Shown: piece by piece, positions 16,226 through 27,242 of the stretch
How the letters are laid out: every line of letters begins with the position of its first letter
Position numbering within the stretch: the first letter of the stretch is position 1
NCBI GenBank assembly: GCA_017470815.1
Contig: JAFUXT010000007.1
Coordinates: 40,021-104,020 of the forward strand
Origin: a bacterium
GTDB lineage: Bacteria; Cyanobacteriota; Vampirovibrionia; Gastranaerophilales; Gastranaerophilaceae
Direction: 5' to 3'
DNA length: 64,000 nucleotides
Notes under the pieces: model-generated
The model's input: the letters and a program-made list of their open reading frames with translations, nothing else
What the model was told of the DNA's origin: nothing
Database searches by the model: none
Translations under genes and position numbers: made by a program

Positions 16226-16818
16226 TTTGCTGAATCTTGAGCATACAGTTTCAATTTAAAATTAATAAGTAATATCTGCTTATTCTTTTTGTAAGGAACA
16301 ATTTCAACAGACTGAATATCAAGGAAATGATCATGCTTATATAATTCTTTGAGAAAATCATTATAACTTGTATAAGTTGCAATCATTTCCATATTCAGAC
16401 GAGCAGCCTTATATTTACCGCCTGCACCTTTAACAAAAGCATCATCCTGGGGGTCATATTCATATTTAATCGTACGAACCTTAATTTTATTCGCTCTTAT
16501 AAGTTGCAAAATTTCAGTAAATTCACCCTGAATAATTGCTTCGGTATTCATACCCGATGCGGCCGGCTTATAAAATGGTTTACTTTTTGATGCTTCTTCT
16601 GCAGTTTTCTTTGCTTCAGCAGCTTCTTCTTTGATATATTTGTCTAATTGAGCTTTTTTTTCGGCAAGCAATTGCTCTTTGGCTGCGATATCATTTTTGT
16701 AGCCAATTATATTCTGAATATTATTAGCAAGTTTCATTCCGATATATATCGTCATAATAAGAGCGACTACAACTATCAAAATCGGGACTATAAATTGTTT
16801 TAATTTTTCATTATCCAT
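16222..16818 (-). CDS. pilO: Type IV pilus assembly protein PilO-like
   Basis: A 198-residue inner-membrane protein. A transmembrane helix (about residues 9-31, FIVPILIVVVALIMTIYIGM) is followed by a Lys/Glu/Ala coiled coil (about 35-85) and a ferredoxin-like periplasmic domain containing YTSYNDFLKELY, the typical PilO strand-helix. PilO pairs with PilN to form the alignment complex of type IV pili or type II secretion systems. It lies 27 nt downstream of the PilM-PilN fusion gene. Secretin (PilQ), motor and platform genes are not nearby. Confidence 0.82.
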   Translation of the reverse strand: MDNEKLKQFIVPILIVVVALIMTIYIGMKLANNIQNIIGYKNDIAAKEQLLAEKKAQLDKYIKEEAAEAKKTAEEASKSKPFYKPAASGMNTEAIIQGEFTEILQLIRANKIKVRTIKYEYDPQDDAFVKGAGGKYKAARLNMEMIATYTSYNDFLKELYKHDHFLDIQSVEIVPYKKNKQILLINFKLKLYAQDSAN

Positions 16819-16845
16819 AAAATTATTAAATCCTTTTCCTTATTT

Positions 16846-18513
16846 TTAATTTGTCGGCTGCCCCTGATTGTCAGGATTATTCGGATCCTGATTATTATCC
16901 TGCCCCACATTTCTCAATGCATTCATAAATGATGATAATTGACCCTCATCCATATTTGTTATCTCAAATGCATAAGGAGCACTGCTCAAATTAGATGGAC
17001 TTTGTATTACTTCATCCAGAGAAGACGATTTCAAATCTAATTTACTTAAACGCAATTTTGATTCAACTAAGGAATCTTTCAGGTTTTGATAAAATACATA
17101 AACATCTTCAACAGTATTTGCATAGCCCTGAACATCAACATAACCGCTATCACCGGTCATAAAATAACTTAAATACAAATTCTTTGGAATTGAATCCCCA
17201 AGTGCTGCATAAGCCATAATTTTTGTCCGGTTATTTTTTAATACTTTTTGAATTTCTCTATATGGATCAAATCCGGGACCGCTTTTATTTTGATAGTTCT
17301 TTAATTGTGCGGTAATATTGGCTATTTCAGCATCAAGTTCTTCAATCTGACTTTGATATTTTTGACTTATAAATGAAGTTGAAATCCAACCTAATGACAA
17401 TGGAATAACAAGAGCGACAAGCATAATCAAACTGTAAAGCATAGCTTTTGGCCTTGTCAAAACAATCGTCTTATCAGCACTTATCGGGATTTCTATAATA
17501 TCATTCCTTGCATACCCCTCAATACAAGTCAAAAAGTTTACATTGACAGGATAAATTGACGGATCAGGAAACATTCCGAGCAGATGCAACGAAACCTCAG
17601 CCTGCTGTTCGGGAATTAGCGATTGTACAATATTTGGAGATAAAGGTTTTTTACGATATTTATTATCCTCTATTACGGTAACTCTGTTTGAAAACTGCAA
17701 ACGCTTTGACAACTCTCTGGCTGAAACTAAATCCGTTTCGGAAATAATAACCAAAGATTGAGCAGACGAACTCATTAATGCAATCTGTGCAGCATTGTCT
17801 ATTGCAGAATATATTTCATCACCCTCAAAAGATTTTATAGGCAAAGGTTCTTCATAAAAATCCTGAAGCATTTTACCCTGAAAACCAAGAAGTTGAAACC
17901 CGCTATTATTAACTATCATTAAACTCCAATTTGAAACATCGGAATTCATTTCATTTTCAGCAAAACCGCAACTTATAAGTCCTTTTAAGTCAGTAAATAA
18001 AGAACAGGTTATTTCAATCAAATTTGAACCCATTTCTTTGAACATATTTCTTAAGTTATCCAAAACATCAGACTGAATTGCTGTATAAAAAATACTTTTT
18101 GTATCAGTATTCAAAGATATCGGGGCATCAAACCAATACGGAACAGGGTCGGTTCTTTTGAAAATATAAGTTTGATCGAGTTCACTAAATACAATATTTT
18201 TAATACTTTCATCATCACTTGTAAGAGGAATATTATCCTTATACCCAAACCATATTGTCGGCAAACTTAAGTGAACATTACATTTTGACGGGGTAAGATT
18301 ACATTCTTCAAAAAGTTTTTCAATTTTTGCGCTGAAAATGTCGTAATCTGCAATTTCCCTTATTGATTCATTGTATTCAATTGAAGCATACGCATACGTT
18401 TTCATAAGTTTTGTATGCGGATCAACAACACCAAGTTCTATACGATTAGTAGCCGAAACGGCAATATAAACCTCTGTCGCCCCTCCCAATATATTATCTA
18501 AAAAATTTGCCAT
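16846..18513 (-). CDS. PilM-PilN fusion protein
   Basis: A 555-residue protein. Residues about 1-340 look like the actin-like PilM ATPase domain (EVYIAVSATNRIELGVVD as first phosphate loop; WSLMIVNNSGFQLLGFQ later). A transmembrane helix at about 358-380 (MLYSLIMLVALVIPLSLGWI) is followed by a coiled coil (QSQIEELDAEIANITAQL) and a PilN-like periplasmic ferredoxin fold (YVDVQGYANTVEDVYVFYQNL). A low-complexity Asn/Gln/Pro tail closes it. PilM and PilN are usually separate proteins joined by PilN's N-terminal peptide; here they are one chain. pilO follows, so this is the pilus alignment operon. Confidence 0.8.
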   Translation of the reverse strand: MANFLDNILGGATEVYIAVSATNRIELGVVDPHTKLMKTYAYASIEYNESIREIADYDIFSAKIEKLFEECNLTPSKCNVHLSLPTIWFGYKDNIPLTSDDESIKNIVFSELDQTYIFKRTDPVPYWFDAPISLNTDTKSIFYTAIQSDVLDNLRNMFKEMGSNLIEITCSLFTDLKGLISCGFAENEMNSDVSNWSLMIVNNSGFQLLGFQGKMLQDFYEEPLPIKSFEGDEIYSAIDNAAQIALMSSSAQSLVIISETDLVSARELSKRLQFSNRVTVIEDNKYRKKPLSPNIVQSLIPEQQAEVSLHLLGMFPDPSIYPVNVNFLTCIEGYARNDIIEIPISADKTIVLTRPKAMLYSLIMLVALVIPLSLGWISTSFISQKYQSQIEELDAEIANITAQLKNYQNKSGPGFDPYREIQKVLKNNRTKIMAYAALGDSIPKNLYLSYFMTGDSGYVDVQGYANTVEDVYVFYQNLKDSLVESKLRLSKLDLKSSSLDEVIQSPSNLSSAPYAFEITNMDEGQLSSFMNALRNVGQDNNQDPNNPDNQGQPTN

Positions 18514-18626
18514 ATATAACCTGTAATTTTCTTTACTATAATCCTATTTTTATTATACAATATATTTTAGAAATAAAAAAATCTTAACATAAATTTACAC
18601 CCGGAAAGGATAATATTCTTAAGCAA

Positions 18627-19535
18627 ATGGCAAATATAATCGATAAAATCAAGGCATTAAAAACACAAAAAAATGCAATTGTATTAGCACACTGTTATCA
18701 GCCTGTCGAAGTTGATGAGGTTGCTGATTATGTCGGAGATTCCTTATATTTAAGTCAGGTTGCATCTAAAACTGATGCAGACATAATAGTTTTTGCGGGA
18801 GTATATTTCATGGCTCAGACTGCAAAACTGTTATCCCCCGATAAAAAAGTTTTATTACCCCAAATCGAAGCAGGATGCCGAATGGCAGACATGTTAAGTC
18901 ACAGACAATTAAAAGAATTTATGGCACAACATCCGTCACTTCCGACCGTATGCTATGTAAATTCAACCGCAGAAGTTAAAGCAGAATGTGACATTTGCTG
19001 CACAAGTTCAAATGCCGAAAAAATAGTAAAAAGTCTTGGGAAAAGTAAAGTTTTGTTTGTTCCCGATACTTATTTAGGTAAATGGGTTGAAAAACAACTT
19101 GGCAATGTTGAAGTAATTACATACCCCGGGTTTTGCCCGACTCACCTGCAAATCAGACCGCAAGATATTGAAAATGCGAGAAAAAAATACCCGGGAGCAC
19201 TTGTTCTGGCACATCCTGAGTGTCACATGTCAGTATCTTCTATGGCAGATTTTGTCGGCGCAACATCAGGCATAATGAATTATGTTTCAAAAAGCAAAAA
19301 TAAAGAGTTTATTATTGCAACAGAACAGGGTGTTGTGGACAGATTGACAAGGGATTATCCCAACAAAAAAATCATCCCTATAAAAAGCAATATAGTTTGT
19401 CCGAATATGAAAATGACATCATTAGAAGATATTTTATATGTCCTGGAAACAGAAGAAAATGAGATTTTTGTTGATAAAGAAACAGCAAAAAGGGCTGTAC
19501 ATTGTCTTAACAGAATGCTTGAGGTTTCAAAATAA
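18627..19535 (+). CDS. nadA: Quinolinate synthase A
   Basis: A 302-residue NadA. It condenses iminoaspartate with dihydroxyacetone phosphate to quinolinate for NAD synthesis, using an oxygen-sensitive [4Fe-4S] cluster. The three expected ligands are C84 (EAGCRMADM), C170 (YPGFCPTH) and C258 (NIVCPNMKM), with archaeal/Thermotoga-like spacing and length. Substrate motifs AHCYQP, VGDSL, CCTSSNA and HPEC are present. NadB and NadC are not in the window. Its stop overlaps the rlmB start by 1 nt (TAATG), so they are coupled. Confidence 0.95.
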   Translation: MANIIDKIKALKTQKNAIVLAHCYQPVEVDEVADYVGDSLYLSQVASKTDADIIVFAGVYFMAQTAKLLSPDKKVLLPQIEAGCRMADMLSHRQLKEFMAQHPSLPTVCYVNSTAEVKAECDICCTSSNAEKIVKSLGKSKVLFVPDTYLGKWVEKQLGNVEVITYPGFCPTHLQIRPQDIENARKKYPGALVLAHPECHMSVSSMADFVGATSGIMNYVSKSKNKEFIIATEQGVVDRLTRDYPNKKIIPIKSNIVCPNMKMTSLEDILYVLETEENEIFVDKETAKRAVHCLNRMLEVSK

Positions 19536-20287
19536 TGGGAGATAATTTTGATATAATCTATGGGAAAAATTCCGTTCTTGAAGCACTAAACGCAGGAAAC
19601 AGAGAAATAAATAAAATCCTCATTTCAAAAAATATTCATACTGATATAAAAATTGCCAAAATTAAAGAACTTGCACAAAGTAAGGGTATAATTTTTCAGT
19701 TTGTAGGAAAAGAAAAATTTCAACCTTATGAAGAATTTAATCATCAGGGAATAATTGCACAAATTTCGCCGATAAAATATATGGAACTTAATGAATTTAT
19801 TGAAGAATCAAGCAAAAAAGACGGTTTTGGTTCTCTTGTGATATTAGACGGTGTTGAAGATTCTCACAATTTGGGGGCAATAATAAGAACATGTGTCTGT
19901 GCAGGAGTTGACGGATTAATTATTCCTTCACGCAGAAATGTTTTAGTCAATTCTGTGGTCGAAAAAATCAGCGCAGGAGCGATTAATTTTATCCCGATAA
20001 TAAAAGTCAATAGCCTGATTAACGCAGTTCAAAGACTAAAAGAAAACAACTGGTGGATAATTGCAACTGATGCTTCAGCAAAAGATAATTACTATGATAT
20101 AAAATATGATGATATGAATTTTGCAATCATAATGGGAGCAGAACACGCAGGAGTTTCAAAATCATTATTAAAGGCTTCTGACTTTACTGTAAAAATCCCT
20201 ATGCAAAATAACTTTAATTCTCTTAATGTGTCAAATGCTTTGAGTGCAGTAATTTTTGAGACATTAAGACAAAAATTAAAGAAATAA
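19535..20287 (+). CDS. rlmB: 23S rRNA 2'-O-ribose methyltransferase, TrmH/RlmB family
   Basis: A 250-residue SPOUT methyltransferase. The N-terminal substrate-binding domain (YGKNSVLEALN; residues 1-75) is followed by the knotted catalytic domain with motif 1 HNLGAIIRT, motif 2 IIMGAEHAGVS and motif 3 IPMQNNFNSLNVSNA. RlmB methylates G2251 of 23S rRNA; other TrmH members modify neighbouring sites, so the exact nucleotide is inferred. Coupled to nadA by a TAATG overlap. Confidence 0.92.
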   Translation: MGDNFDIIYGKNSVLEALNAGNREINKILISKNIHTDIKIAKIKELAQSKGIIFQFVGKEKFQPYEEFNHQGIIAQISPIKYMELNEFIEESSKKDGFGSLVILDGVEDSHNLGAIIRTCVCAGVDGLIIPSRRNVLVNSVVEKISAGAINFIPIIKVNSLINAVQRLKENNWWIIATDASAKDNYYDIKYDDMNFAIIMGAEHAGVSKSLLKASDFTVKIPMQNNFNSLNVSNALSAVIFETLRQKLKK

Positions 20288-20327
20288 AATCAATTTCATG
20301 CTATTATAGTAATGCAAGAGGAGAAAA

Positions 20328-21344
20328 ATGAGCAAAGAATTTGACAGTTTCGGAATAATTTCCGATGAAATATCGGATGAAAGCGTTGATTTTCACAAAC
20401 TTCAACTTGAAAATGAAGATGAAGAACAAGACGGAGAAGATGTATTAAAATCTGTTGAAACACCAAAAGTTCAGGAAAGTTTGGGATCCGTAAACGCAGA
20501 CGATAGCGTAAAAATATATTTACGACAAATCGGTAAAATTCCGCTTCTTACAACAGAAGAAGAACTTGAACTTGCAAAAAAAATTAAAGAGAATGATGAT
20601 CGTTTTGCAAAAGACCTGCTTGTAAATGCAAATTTAAGACTTGTTGTCAGTATAGCCAAAAAATATATCGGCAGAGGTTTATCTTTTTTGGATTTAATTC
20701 AGGAAGGTAATGTCGGTTTAATCAAAGCCGCAGGTCGTTTTGATTATAGTAAGGGTTATAAATTTTCAACTTATGCTACATGGTGGATTCAGCAATCAAT
20801 CACAAGAGCAATCGCTGATAAGGCACGAATCATAAGACTACCTATCCACATGATAGATTCAATAAGCAAAATAAGAAAAGCAACTCTTGATTTAACATCA
20901 GAACTCGGCAGAACACCTACAAAACAAGAAATCGCATACAGAATGGGGTTATCCGTTCAAAAATTAACTTCAATTATAAAATCTGCGCAATCAACAATCA
21001 GCATGGACACTCCGGCAACAAATGACGAAGAATCCTCAAAAATTGCTGATTTTATCGTTGATAATTCAACAATTACACCTGACAGCCGTGTTTCTCAGGA
21101 TAATTTGCTTGAAGATATAAGAACAATTCTAAACCAATTAAGCCAAAAAGAGCGTGATGTATTGATATTGCGTTACGGGCTTGATAATAACGGAGAGAAA
21201 AAGACCTTAGATGAAATAGGCTCAAGTTACGGAGTTTCAAGAGAAAGAATTCGTCAAATTGAAACAAGGGCAATTTCTAAACTCAAAAAACTTTGTAAAA
21301 ACGAAAAACTTCGTGACGGTTTAGTTAATTATTTTGCAACATAA
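20328..21344 (+). CDS. rpoD: RNA polymerase sigma-70 factor (RpoD/SigA type)
   Basis: A 338-residue sigma factor. After an acidic N-terminus it has region 1.2 ([21 protein letters not shown]), 2.1-2.4 ([20 protein letters not shown], then [15 protein letters not shown]), region 3 and region 4.2 HTH ([20 protein letters not shown]). Region 2.4 is standard, in agreement with the TAnnnT -10 boxes seen throughout the window. The short N-terminus lacks a large 1.1 region, so primary versus group 2 sigma cannot be settled from sequence alone. AGAGGAG precedes ATG 20328. The next gene starts 4 nt after its stop. Confidence 0.92.
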   Translation: MSKEFDSFGIISDEISDESVDFHKLQLENEDEEQDGEDVLKSVETPKVQESLGSVNADDSVKIYLRQIGKIPLLTTEEELELAKKIKENDDRFAKDLLVNANLRLVVSIAKKYIGRGLSFLDLIQEGNVGLIKAAGRFDYSKGYKFSTYATWWIQQSITRAIADKARIIRLPIHMIDSISKIRKATLDLTSELGRTPTKQEIAYRMGLSVQKLTSIIKSAQSTISMDTPATNDEESSKIADFIVDNSTITPDSRVSQDNLLEDIRTILNQLSQKERDVLILRYGLDNNGEKKTLDEIGSSYGVSRERIRQIETRAISKLKKLCKNEKLRDGLVNYFAT

Positions 21345-21348
21345 ATTT

Positions 21349-21780
21349 ATGAAAATAAATAGAATACAAAATTATAATACAAATTTCGGAGCATTGATAT
21401 ATAAGCCAAAAGCCTCGCAGTATCTTGCGACTCTTGGTCAAAAAGCATTAGCCGAACTCAATGTTGTTGAGAAAAACTTATCCGATACAAAATTTTATGA
21501 TCTCGAAATCAGAGAAAAACCTGTAATCAGACAACCAAACGGGGACAAAATATATTCGCCGTTTAATATAAACAAGTCAGGCAATTACATGATTATCAGA
21601 GGCAAATGCGGTGGTCAATCAGTTTCGGCAAAAATAAAATTTGACAAAAAAAGTGATATGCTTGAAGTTTATAATGATATAACTGAAAGCGAAACCCAAA
21701 TTATGCGAACAGGCAAAATTGTAAAATATTTAGACCGATATGAAAAAGAAAATAAAGTGACCATATATAATTTACCATAA
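21349..21780 (+). CDS. Unknown 143-aa protein with shared N-terminal signature
   Basis: Unrecognised protein immediately after the sigma factor. ATG 21349 is used; a TTG at 21334 overlaps rpoD. It begins MKINRIQNYNTNFGALIYKP, matching the N-terminal signature of the proteins at 4874-5332 and 40602-41474. It has no signal peptide or membrane helix and is lysine rich, with alternating beta-like segments (YMIIRGKCGGQSVSAKIKF). It shares the terminator at 21804-21840 with groEL. Confidence 0.7.
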   Translation: MKINRIQNYNTNFGALIYKPKASQYLATLGQKALAELNVVEKNLSDTKFYDLEIREKPVIRQPNGDKIYSPFNINKSGNYMIIRGKCGGQSVSAKIKFDKKSDMLEVYNDITESETQIMRTGKIVKYLDRYEKENKVTIYNLP

Positions 21781-21803
21781 TAACATTTCGATTAAGATTT
21801 ATA

Positions 21804-21840
21804 AAAAAAGAGCGCTAAATAAATATTTAACGCTCTTTTT
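21804..21840. terminator. Bidirectional terminator between convergent genes
   Basis: Stem AAAAAGAGCG(C)TAAAT / ATTTAACGCTCTTTTT flanked by A- and T-runs. It serves both the 143-aa gene and groEL. Confidence 0.85.
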
Positions 21841-21860
21841 ATTTTATATTATGTACTTAA

Positions 21861-23522
<1,662 letters not shown>

Positions 23523-23525
23523 TTA

Positions 23526-23810
23526 TTATTCAATTATTGCTAATGCATCATTAATTGACAAAATTTTGTATTCTGCTCCGTCAACTTTTACATCTGTTCC
23601 TGCATATTTTGCATATAAAATTTTATCACCAACTTTTACATCCATTGGTTGTCTTTCATTTTTATCATTTAATTTACCTTCGCCTACTGCAACAACTTCA
23701 CCTTTTTGAGGTTTTTCTTTTGCGCTGTCCGGAATGAATATTCCGCCTGAAGTCTGCTCAGTATCTTCAATAACTTTAATAACAATTCTGTCACCTAAAG
23801 GTTTAATCAT
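23526..23810 (-). CDS. groES: Co-chaperonin GroES
   Basis: A 94-residue GroES. It starts [13 protein letters not shown] with AGGAGAG before ATG 23810; an upstream ATG at 23849 has no conserved extension. The mobile loop [18 protein letters not shown] and the C-terminal core [12 protein letters not shown] are typical. It forms the operon groES-groEL. No CIRCE inverted repeat (TTAGCACTC-N9-GAGTGCTAA) is visible between 23811 and 23945, so heat control, if any, works otherwise. Confidence 0.97.
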   Translation of the reverse strand: MIKPLGDRIVIKVIEDTEQTSGGIFIPDSAKEKPQKGEVVAVGEGKLNDKNERQPMDVKVGDKILYAKYAGTDVKVDGAEYKILSINDALAIIE

Positions 23811-23932
23811 AATTTCTCTCCTTTCATATTGACATGACAATGCCAACATATTTTTTACCTAATCTATAAAACATTTATATAACAATTTTATTAAATAATT
23901 AAAATTTTTAAGGAAAAATTAATTATTCATTG

Positions 23933-23938
23933 TATAAT
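23933..23938 (+). promoter_or_regulatory. -10 box at leaderless spacing, gmk
   Basis: TATAAT, then 6 nt (TAATAC), then ATG 23945. No ribosome binding site lies in the short gap, so the mRNA is predicted leaderless. Confidence 0.7.
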
Positions 23939-23944
23939 TAATAC

Positions 23945-24508
23945 ATGGATAAAAAATTATTTGTAATTTCAGGTTGCTCAGGTGTTGGGAAAGGCACAGT
24001 TATAAATGAATTTATGAAACGAAATTCTGATGATTTTATTTTGTCTGTATCCTGCACAACAAGAAAGCCCCGTCCGAATGAAATTGACGGAGTAAATTAT
24101 TTTTTCATATCAAAAGAAGAATTTGAAAAAAATATTAAAGAAGATAAATTTCTTGAATACGCACAATTTGCCGAAAATTATTACGGGACAAAGAAAAAAT
24201 ATGTTCAGCAAAAAATGAAAGACGGATACAATGTTATATTAGAAATTGACACTCAGGGCGCATTACAGGTAAAAGAAAAAATGCAGCAGGCAGTTTTGAT
24301 TTTTATTGCACCACCAAGTTTTGAAGAACTTGAAAATCGTTTGAGAGGTCGTCATACAGAAGATGAAGCAACTATTCAAAAGCGTCTTGCACAAGTCAAA
24401 ATAGAACTTGAACGCTCTTTAAAATATGATTATACAGTAATAAATGACAGCGTAGAACGTGCTGTTGAAGAAATTGAAAGTATCGTGAGGAAAAATGTTG
24501 CAGAGTAA
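23945..24508 (+). CDS. gmk: Guanylate kinase
   Basis: A 187-residue guanylate kinase (GMP + ATP to GDP + ADP). The P-loop is SGCSGVGKGT, GMP-binding residues are in SCTTRKPRPNEIDGVNYFF, and the lid region contains RLRGRHTEDE. ATG 23945 lies 6 nt from a TATAAT box. Its 3' end overlaps coaBC by 14 nt. Confidence 0.96.
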   Translation: MDKKLFVISGCSGVGKGTVINEFMKRNSDDFILSVSCTTRKPRPNEIDGVNYFFISKEEFEKNIKEDKFLEYAQFAENYYGTKKKYVQQKMKDGYNVILEIDTQGALQVKEKMQQAVLIFIAPPSFEELENRLRGRHTEDEATIQKRLAQVKIELERSLKYDYTVINDSVERAVEEIESIVRKNVAE

Positions 24509-25673
24509 ACATATATTACTTGGCATAACAGGCGGAATTGCGGCATACAAAATCTGCACACTTATTCGTAATTTTAAAAAATCAGGAGCAGAGGTAAAAA
24601 TTATTGCAACACCTAACGCGTTAAATTTTGTTACTAAACTAACACTACAAAATTTGTCTCAAAGTGAAGTTTATGTTGAAGAATTTGATGTAAACAATTG
24701 GAAGCCAGAACATATTTCGCTTGCAGATTGGGCAGATATTATGCTTATTGCACCCGCAACAGCCAACACAATAAGTAAAATTGCACAAGGAATTGCGGAT
24801 AATTTGCTCACTTCTGTTGCCTGCGCATTTTCAAAAAAAATGATTATCGCTCCCGCTATGAATGTCAATATGTGGAACAATGATGCAGTTCAAAACAATC
24901 TGAAAATATTACAAAAAAGAGGGATAGAAATTTTAGAACCTGAAAGCGGATTTTTGGCTTGCGGATATATGGGGAAAGGCAGGCTTTGTTCATTAGACAA
25001 AATATATAATGCCGTAGAAGAAGCACTAAATTATTCACAGATGTTGAAAGGGCAAAAAGTTGTAATAACTGCAGGCGGAACAATAGAAGAAATTGACCCT
25101 GTTCGCTATATTTCAAATTATTCATCAGGCAAAATGGGTTTAGCACTTGCAAAATCGGCTCAATCTATGGGCGCAGAAGTTGTATTTATCACAACAAAAT
25201 ACTTTGATGTACCGTTTAAAAAGGTTATGGTAAAATCTGCACAAGATATGCAAAATGCAATCAATGAAGAATTTGATACCGCCAATTATATAATAATGGC
25301 AGCCGCAGTCGCAGATTACAGAGTAAAAGAGTACTCTGAACAAAAAATAAAAAAAGAAAATAATGACTCAATTACTCTTGAACTTGTCAAAAATCCGGAT
25401 ATTTTGGCAGACTTATGTAAAAACAAAACTTCCCAAACAATTGTCGGTTTTTGTGCGGAAAGCGAAAATCTTATGGAAAATGCCAAAACCAAAATAGAGA
25501 AAAAAGGCTGTGATTATTTGGTTGCAAATGATATTTCGAGAAAAGATATCGGATTCAATTCTGACGAAAATGAAGTTACAATTTTATCGCAAGACGGATC
25601 AATAAAAAAAATATCAAAAGCACCAAAAAATATAATTGCAAGAAAGATTTGGGAATGTATAAGTACGAAATAA
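24495..25673 (+). CDS. coaBC: Bifunctional CoaBC (PPC decarboxylase / PPC synthase)
   Basis: A 392-residue bifunctional enzyme of coenzyme A synthesis. The CoaC half is an FMN-dependent flavoprotein (LLGITGGIAAYK; the active-site PAMNVNMWNN; ESGFLACGYMGKGR with the catalytic Cys). The CoaB half begins near residue 185 (VVITAGGTIEEIDPVRYISN, SSGKMG) and has the AAVADYR motif. GAGG precedes the ATG, inside the gmk 3' end. Confidence 0.96.
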   Translation: MLQSKHILLGITGGIAAYKICTLIRNFKKSGAEVKIIATPNALNFVTKLTLQNLSQSEVYVEEFDVNNWKPEHISLADWADIMLIAPATANTISKIAQGIADNLLTSVACAFSKKMIIAPAMNVNMWNNDAVQNNLKILQKRGIEILEPESGFLACGYMGKGRLCSLDKIYNAVEEALNYSQMLKGQKVVITAGGTIEEIDPVRYISNYSSGKMGLALAKSAQSMGAEVVFITTKYFDVPFKKVMVKSAQDMQNAINEEFDTANYIIMAAAVADYRVKEYSEQKIKKENNDSITLELVKNPDILADLCKNKTSQTIVGFCAESENLMENAKTKIEKKGCDYLVANDISRKDIGFNSDENEVTILSQDGSIKKISKAPKNIIARKIWECISTK

Positions 25674-26371
25674 CAAAAAAAATAGAACAATTTGCGCCCA
25701 TAGAAACTCAAGAGGATTGGGACTGTTCGGGTTGGGCGGTAAATATTGAAAATTATGACGAAATAAATAAATTAATGCTTTGTTTAACAGTCACAAATGA
25801 TGTAGTAAAACAAGCAAAAGAACAAAACTGTGACATGATAATATCGCATCACCCACTGTTTCACATTGATTGTCATTCTGAACTTGTTTCAGAATCTTAC
25901 ACCCCTCAAATTAATGTATACTGTGCTCATACAAATATGGACAAAGCTCAAGGCGGTACAACTGATACTATAATTGACAAACTCAGACTTTCTGAATATA
26001 AAACAAATATTGAACACGAATTTTTAAGAATAATTGATTACAATACAACAATACAGGATTTTAGCAGATTACTAAAACAAATTTCGCCAAATGCGAGGAT
26101 TATTAACAATAATCAAATAACCGAACTTAAAAAAATTGCTTTTTGTGCAGGTTCAGGTAGTGAATTTATACAGGATGCTAAAGAACTCGGAGCAGATTGT
26201 CTTGTAACAGGGGATTTGAAATTTCATACCGCACTTGAAAGTCCGATAGTTATATATGACATAGGACATTTTGAAAGTGAAATATTAATCTTGCCTGTTT
26301 TTGAAAAAATTATAGGAAATTATGTAAAAATAGTTTATGCGGATGAACACAGTCCATTTGAATTGATATAA
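25655..26371 (+). CDS. NIF3-like dinuclear metal centre protein
   Basis: A 238-residue NIF3/YqfO-family protein (annotated in some bacteria as GTP cyclohydrolase type 2; real role uncertain). Metal ligands are visible in IISHHPLF, CAHTNMD and the C-terminal YDIGHFESE. ATG 25655 overlaps the coaBC 3' end by 19 nt, so the pair is coupled. Between HHPLFHID and INVYCAHTN it carries a repeat-derived insert (CHSELVSES), placed in the loop between the first two metal-site strands. It lacks the middle PII-like domain of longer homologues. Confidence 0.87.
   Translation: MYKYEITKKIEQFAPIETQEDWDCSGWAVNIENYDEINKLMLCLTVTNDVVKQAKEQNCDMIISHHPLFHIDCHSELVSESYTPQINVYCAHTNMDKAQGGTTDTIIDKLRLSEYKTNIEHEFLRIIDYNTTIQDFSRLLKQISPNARIINNNQITELKKIAFCAGSGSEFIQDAKELGADCLVTGDLKFHTALESPIVIYDIGHFESEILILPVFEKIIGNYVKIVYADEHSPFELI
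25872..25897. repeat. Palindromic element family A, in frame in NIF3 gene
   Basis: GTCATTCTGAACTTGTTTCA continues into GAATC. It is the single-arm form of the element, inserted in frame and translated as CHSELVSES. Confidence 0.85.
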
Positions 26372-26380
26372 TATTTTAGT

Positions 26381-27136
26381 ATGAACATTTTTAAAATTAT
26401 TAAAGAACTATATACAGGCAAAGAAAATCTTGTTGCCCAAACGGCAATATTTGCATTAGTCGGAATTATGGCAATATCTTTTAATGAAGTAATATCCGTT
26501 TTTACAGGAAATACTTTATACGCAATATTTACTGTTCCCGGCAGCGATGAAACAATTATATTTTCAATGCTTGGAATTATGATTTTTATATTTTTCACAG
26601 GATATATTTACAAATTTATTCATGAAAATTACGAGTGTGAAAAAGCACAATTGCCAACAATTTCAATGGATTGTTTTACCTGTTTTGCAAAAATAATACC
26701 GGTAATTTTTGTATGGGGAATATATCTCGGGCTTGCAGGTTATTTGGGATTGATATTATTTGGAGTAAATCATATTGAATTTTATGCTTATGCCATATTT
26801 TTACTTGTAATTTTGCCATTTATAAATATGGTATTTGTAAGATTTGCAAAAGATTTTAAATACAACTTAAATATATTCAACCCGTTAAGCGTTGCAAAAA
26901 TAATGAAAAAAACTTTTGTTCAGGTATTTTTATTCATTCTTCAGTTTGTCGCTTTAGGCGCAATTATATCATTTTTGAGCGGTTTAGGATTTAAATCTGC
27001 AATTGACGCACAGTCAAGAATAGCACAACTTTTATGCGTTCTCACAGTGTTATGCGTATCATCATATTTCCAACAGGTTTTGAATCTTGCATATTATAAA
27101 GGATTAACGGAAATAATAAAAAAGAACGAATTATAA
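26381..27136 (+). CDS. Multi-pass membrane protein of unknown function
   Basis: A 251-residue protein with about six hydrophobic segments (residues about 22-42, 60-80, 103-125, 133-152, 185-208, 218-232). The hydrophilic stretch GKENLVAQ near the N-terminus and the FNPLSVAKIMKK segment between helices are reminiscent of DUF4013-type proteins, but I cannot assign a family. An extended -10 (TGATATAAT) ends 8 nt before ATG 26381, close to leaderless. It is the last gene before an inverted-repeat terminator. Confidence 0.65.
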   Translation: MNIFKIIKELYTGKENLVAQTAIFALVGIMAISFNEVISVFTGNTLYAIFTVPGSDETIIFSMLGIMIFIFFTGYIYKFIHENYECEKAQLPTISMDCFTCFAKIIPVIFVWGIYLGLAGYLGLILFGVNHIEFYAYAIFLLVILPFINMVFVRFAKDFKYNLNIFNPLSVAKIMKKTFVQVFLFILQFVALGAIISFLSGLGFKSAIDAQSRIAQLLCVLTVLCVSSYFQQVLNLAYYKGLTEIIKKNEL

Positions 27137-27223
27137 AGTGAATAGTGAATAGACCTTTACAAATGAAAAATTTGTTTTCATCCGATAATGACTATTCACT
27201 ACTCACAGTTCACTATTCACTTT
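27135..27223. terminator. Inverted repeat between convergent genes
   Basis: AAAGTGAATAGTGAA (27135-27149) pairs with TTCACTATTCACTTT (27209-27223), and a third partial copy lies in between. It is followed by T-rich sequence on both strands and lies between convergent genes. It is probably a bidirectional terminator and also a dispersed repeat. Confidence 0.6.
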
Positions 27224-27242
27224 TTATTCTGTTCACTTTGTA

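Noticed and set aside
23811..23945. Possible CIRCE/HrcA operator before groES
   Set aside because: No TTAGCACTC-N9-GAGTGCTAA or near match found.
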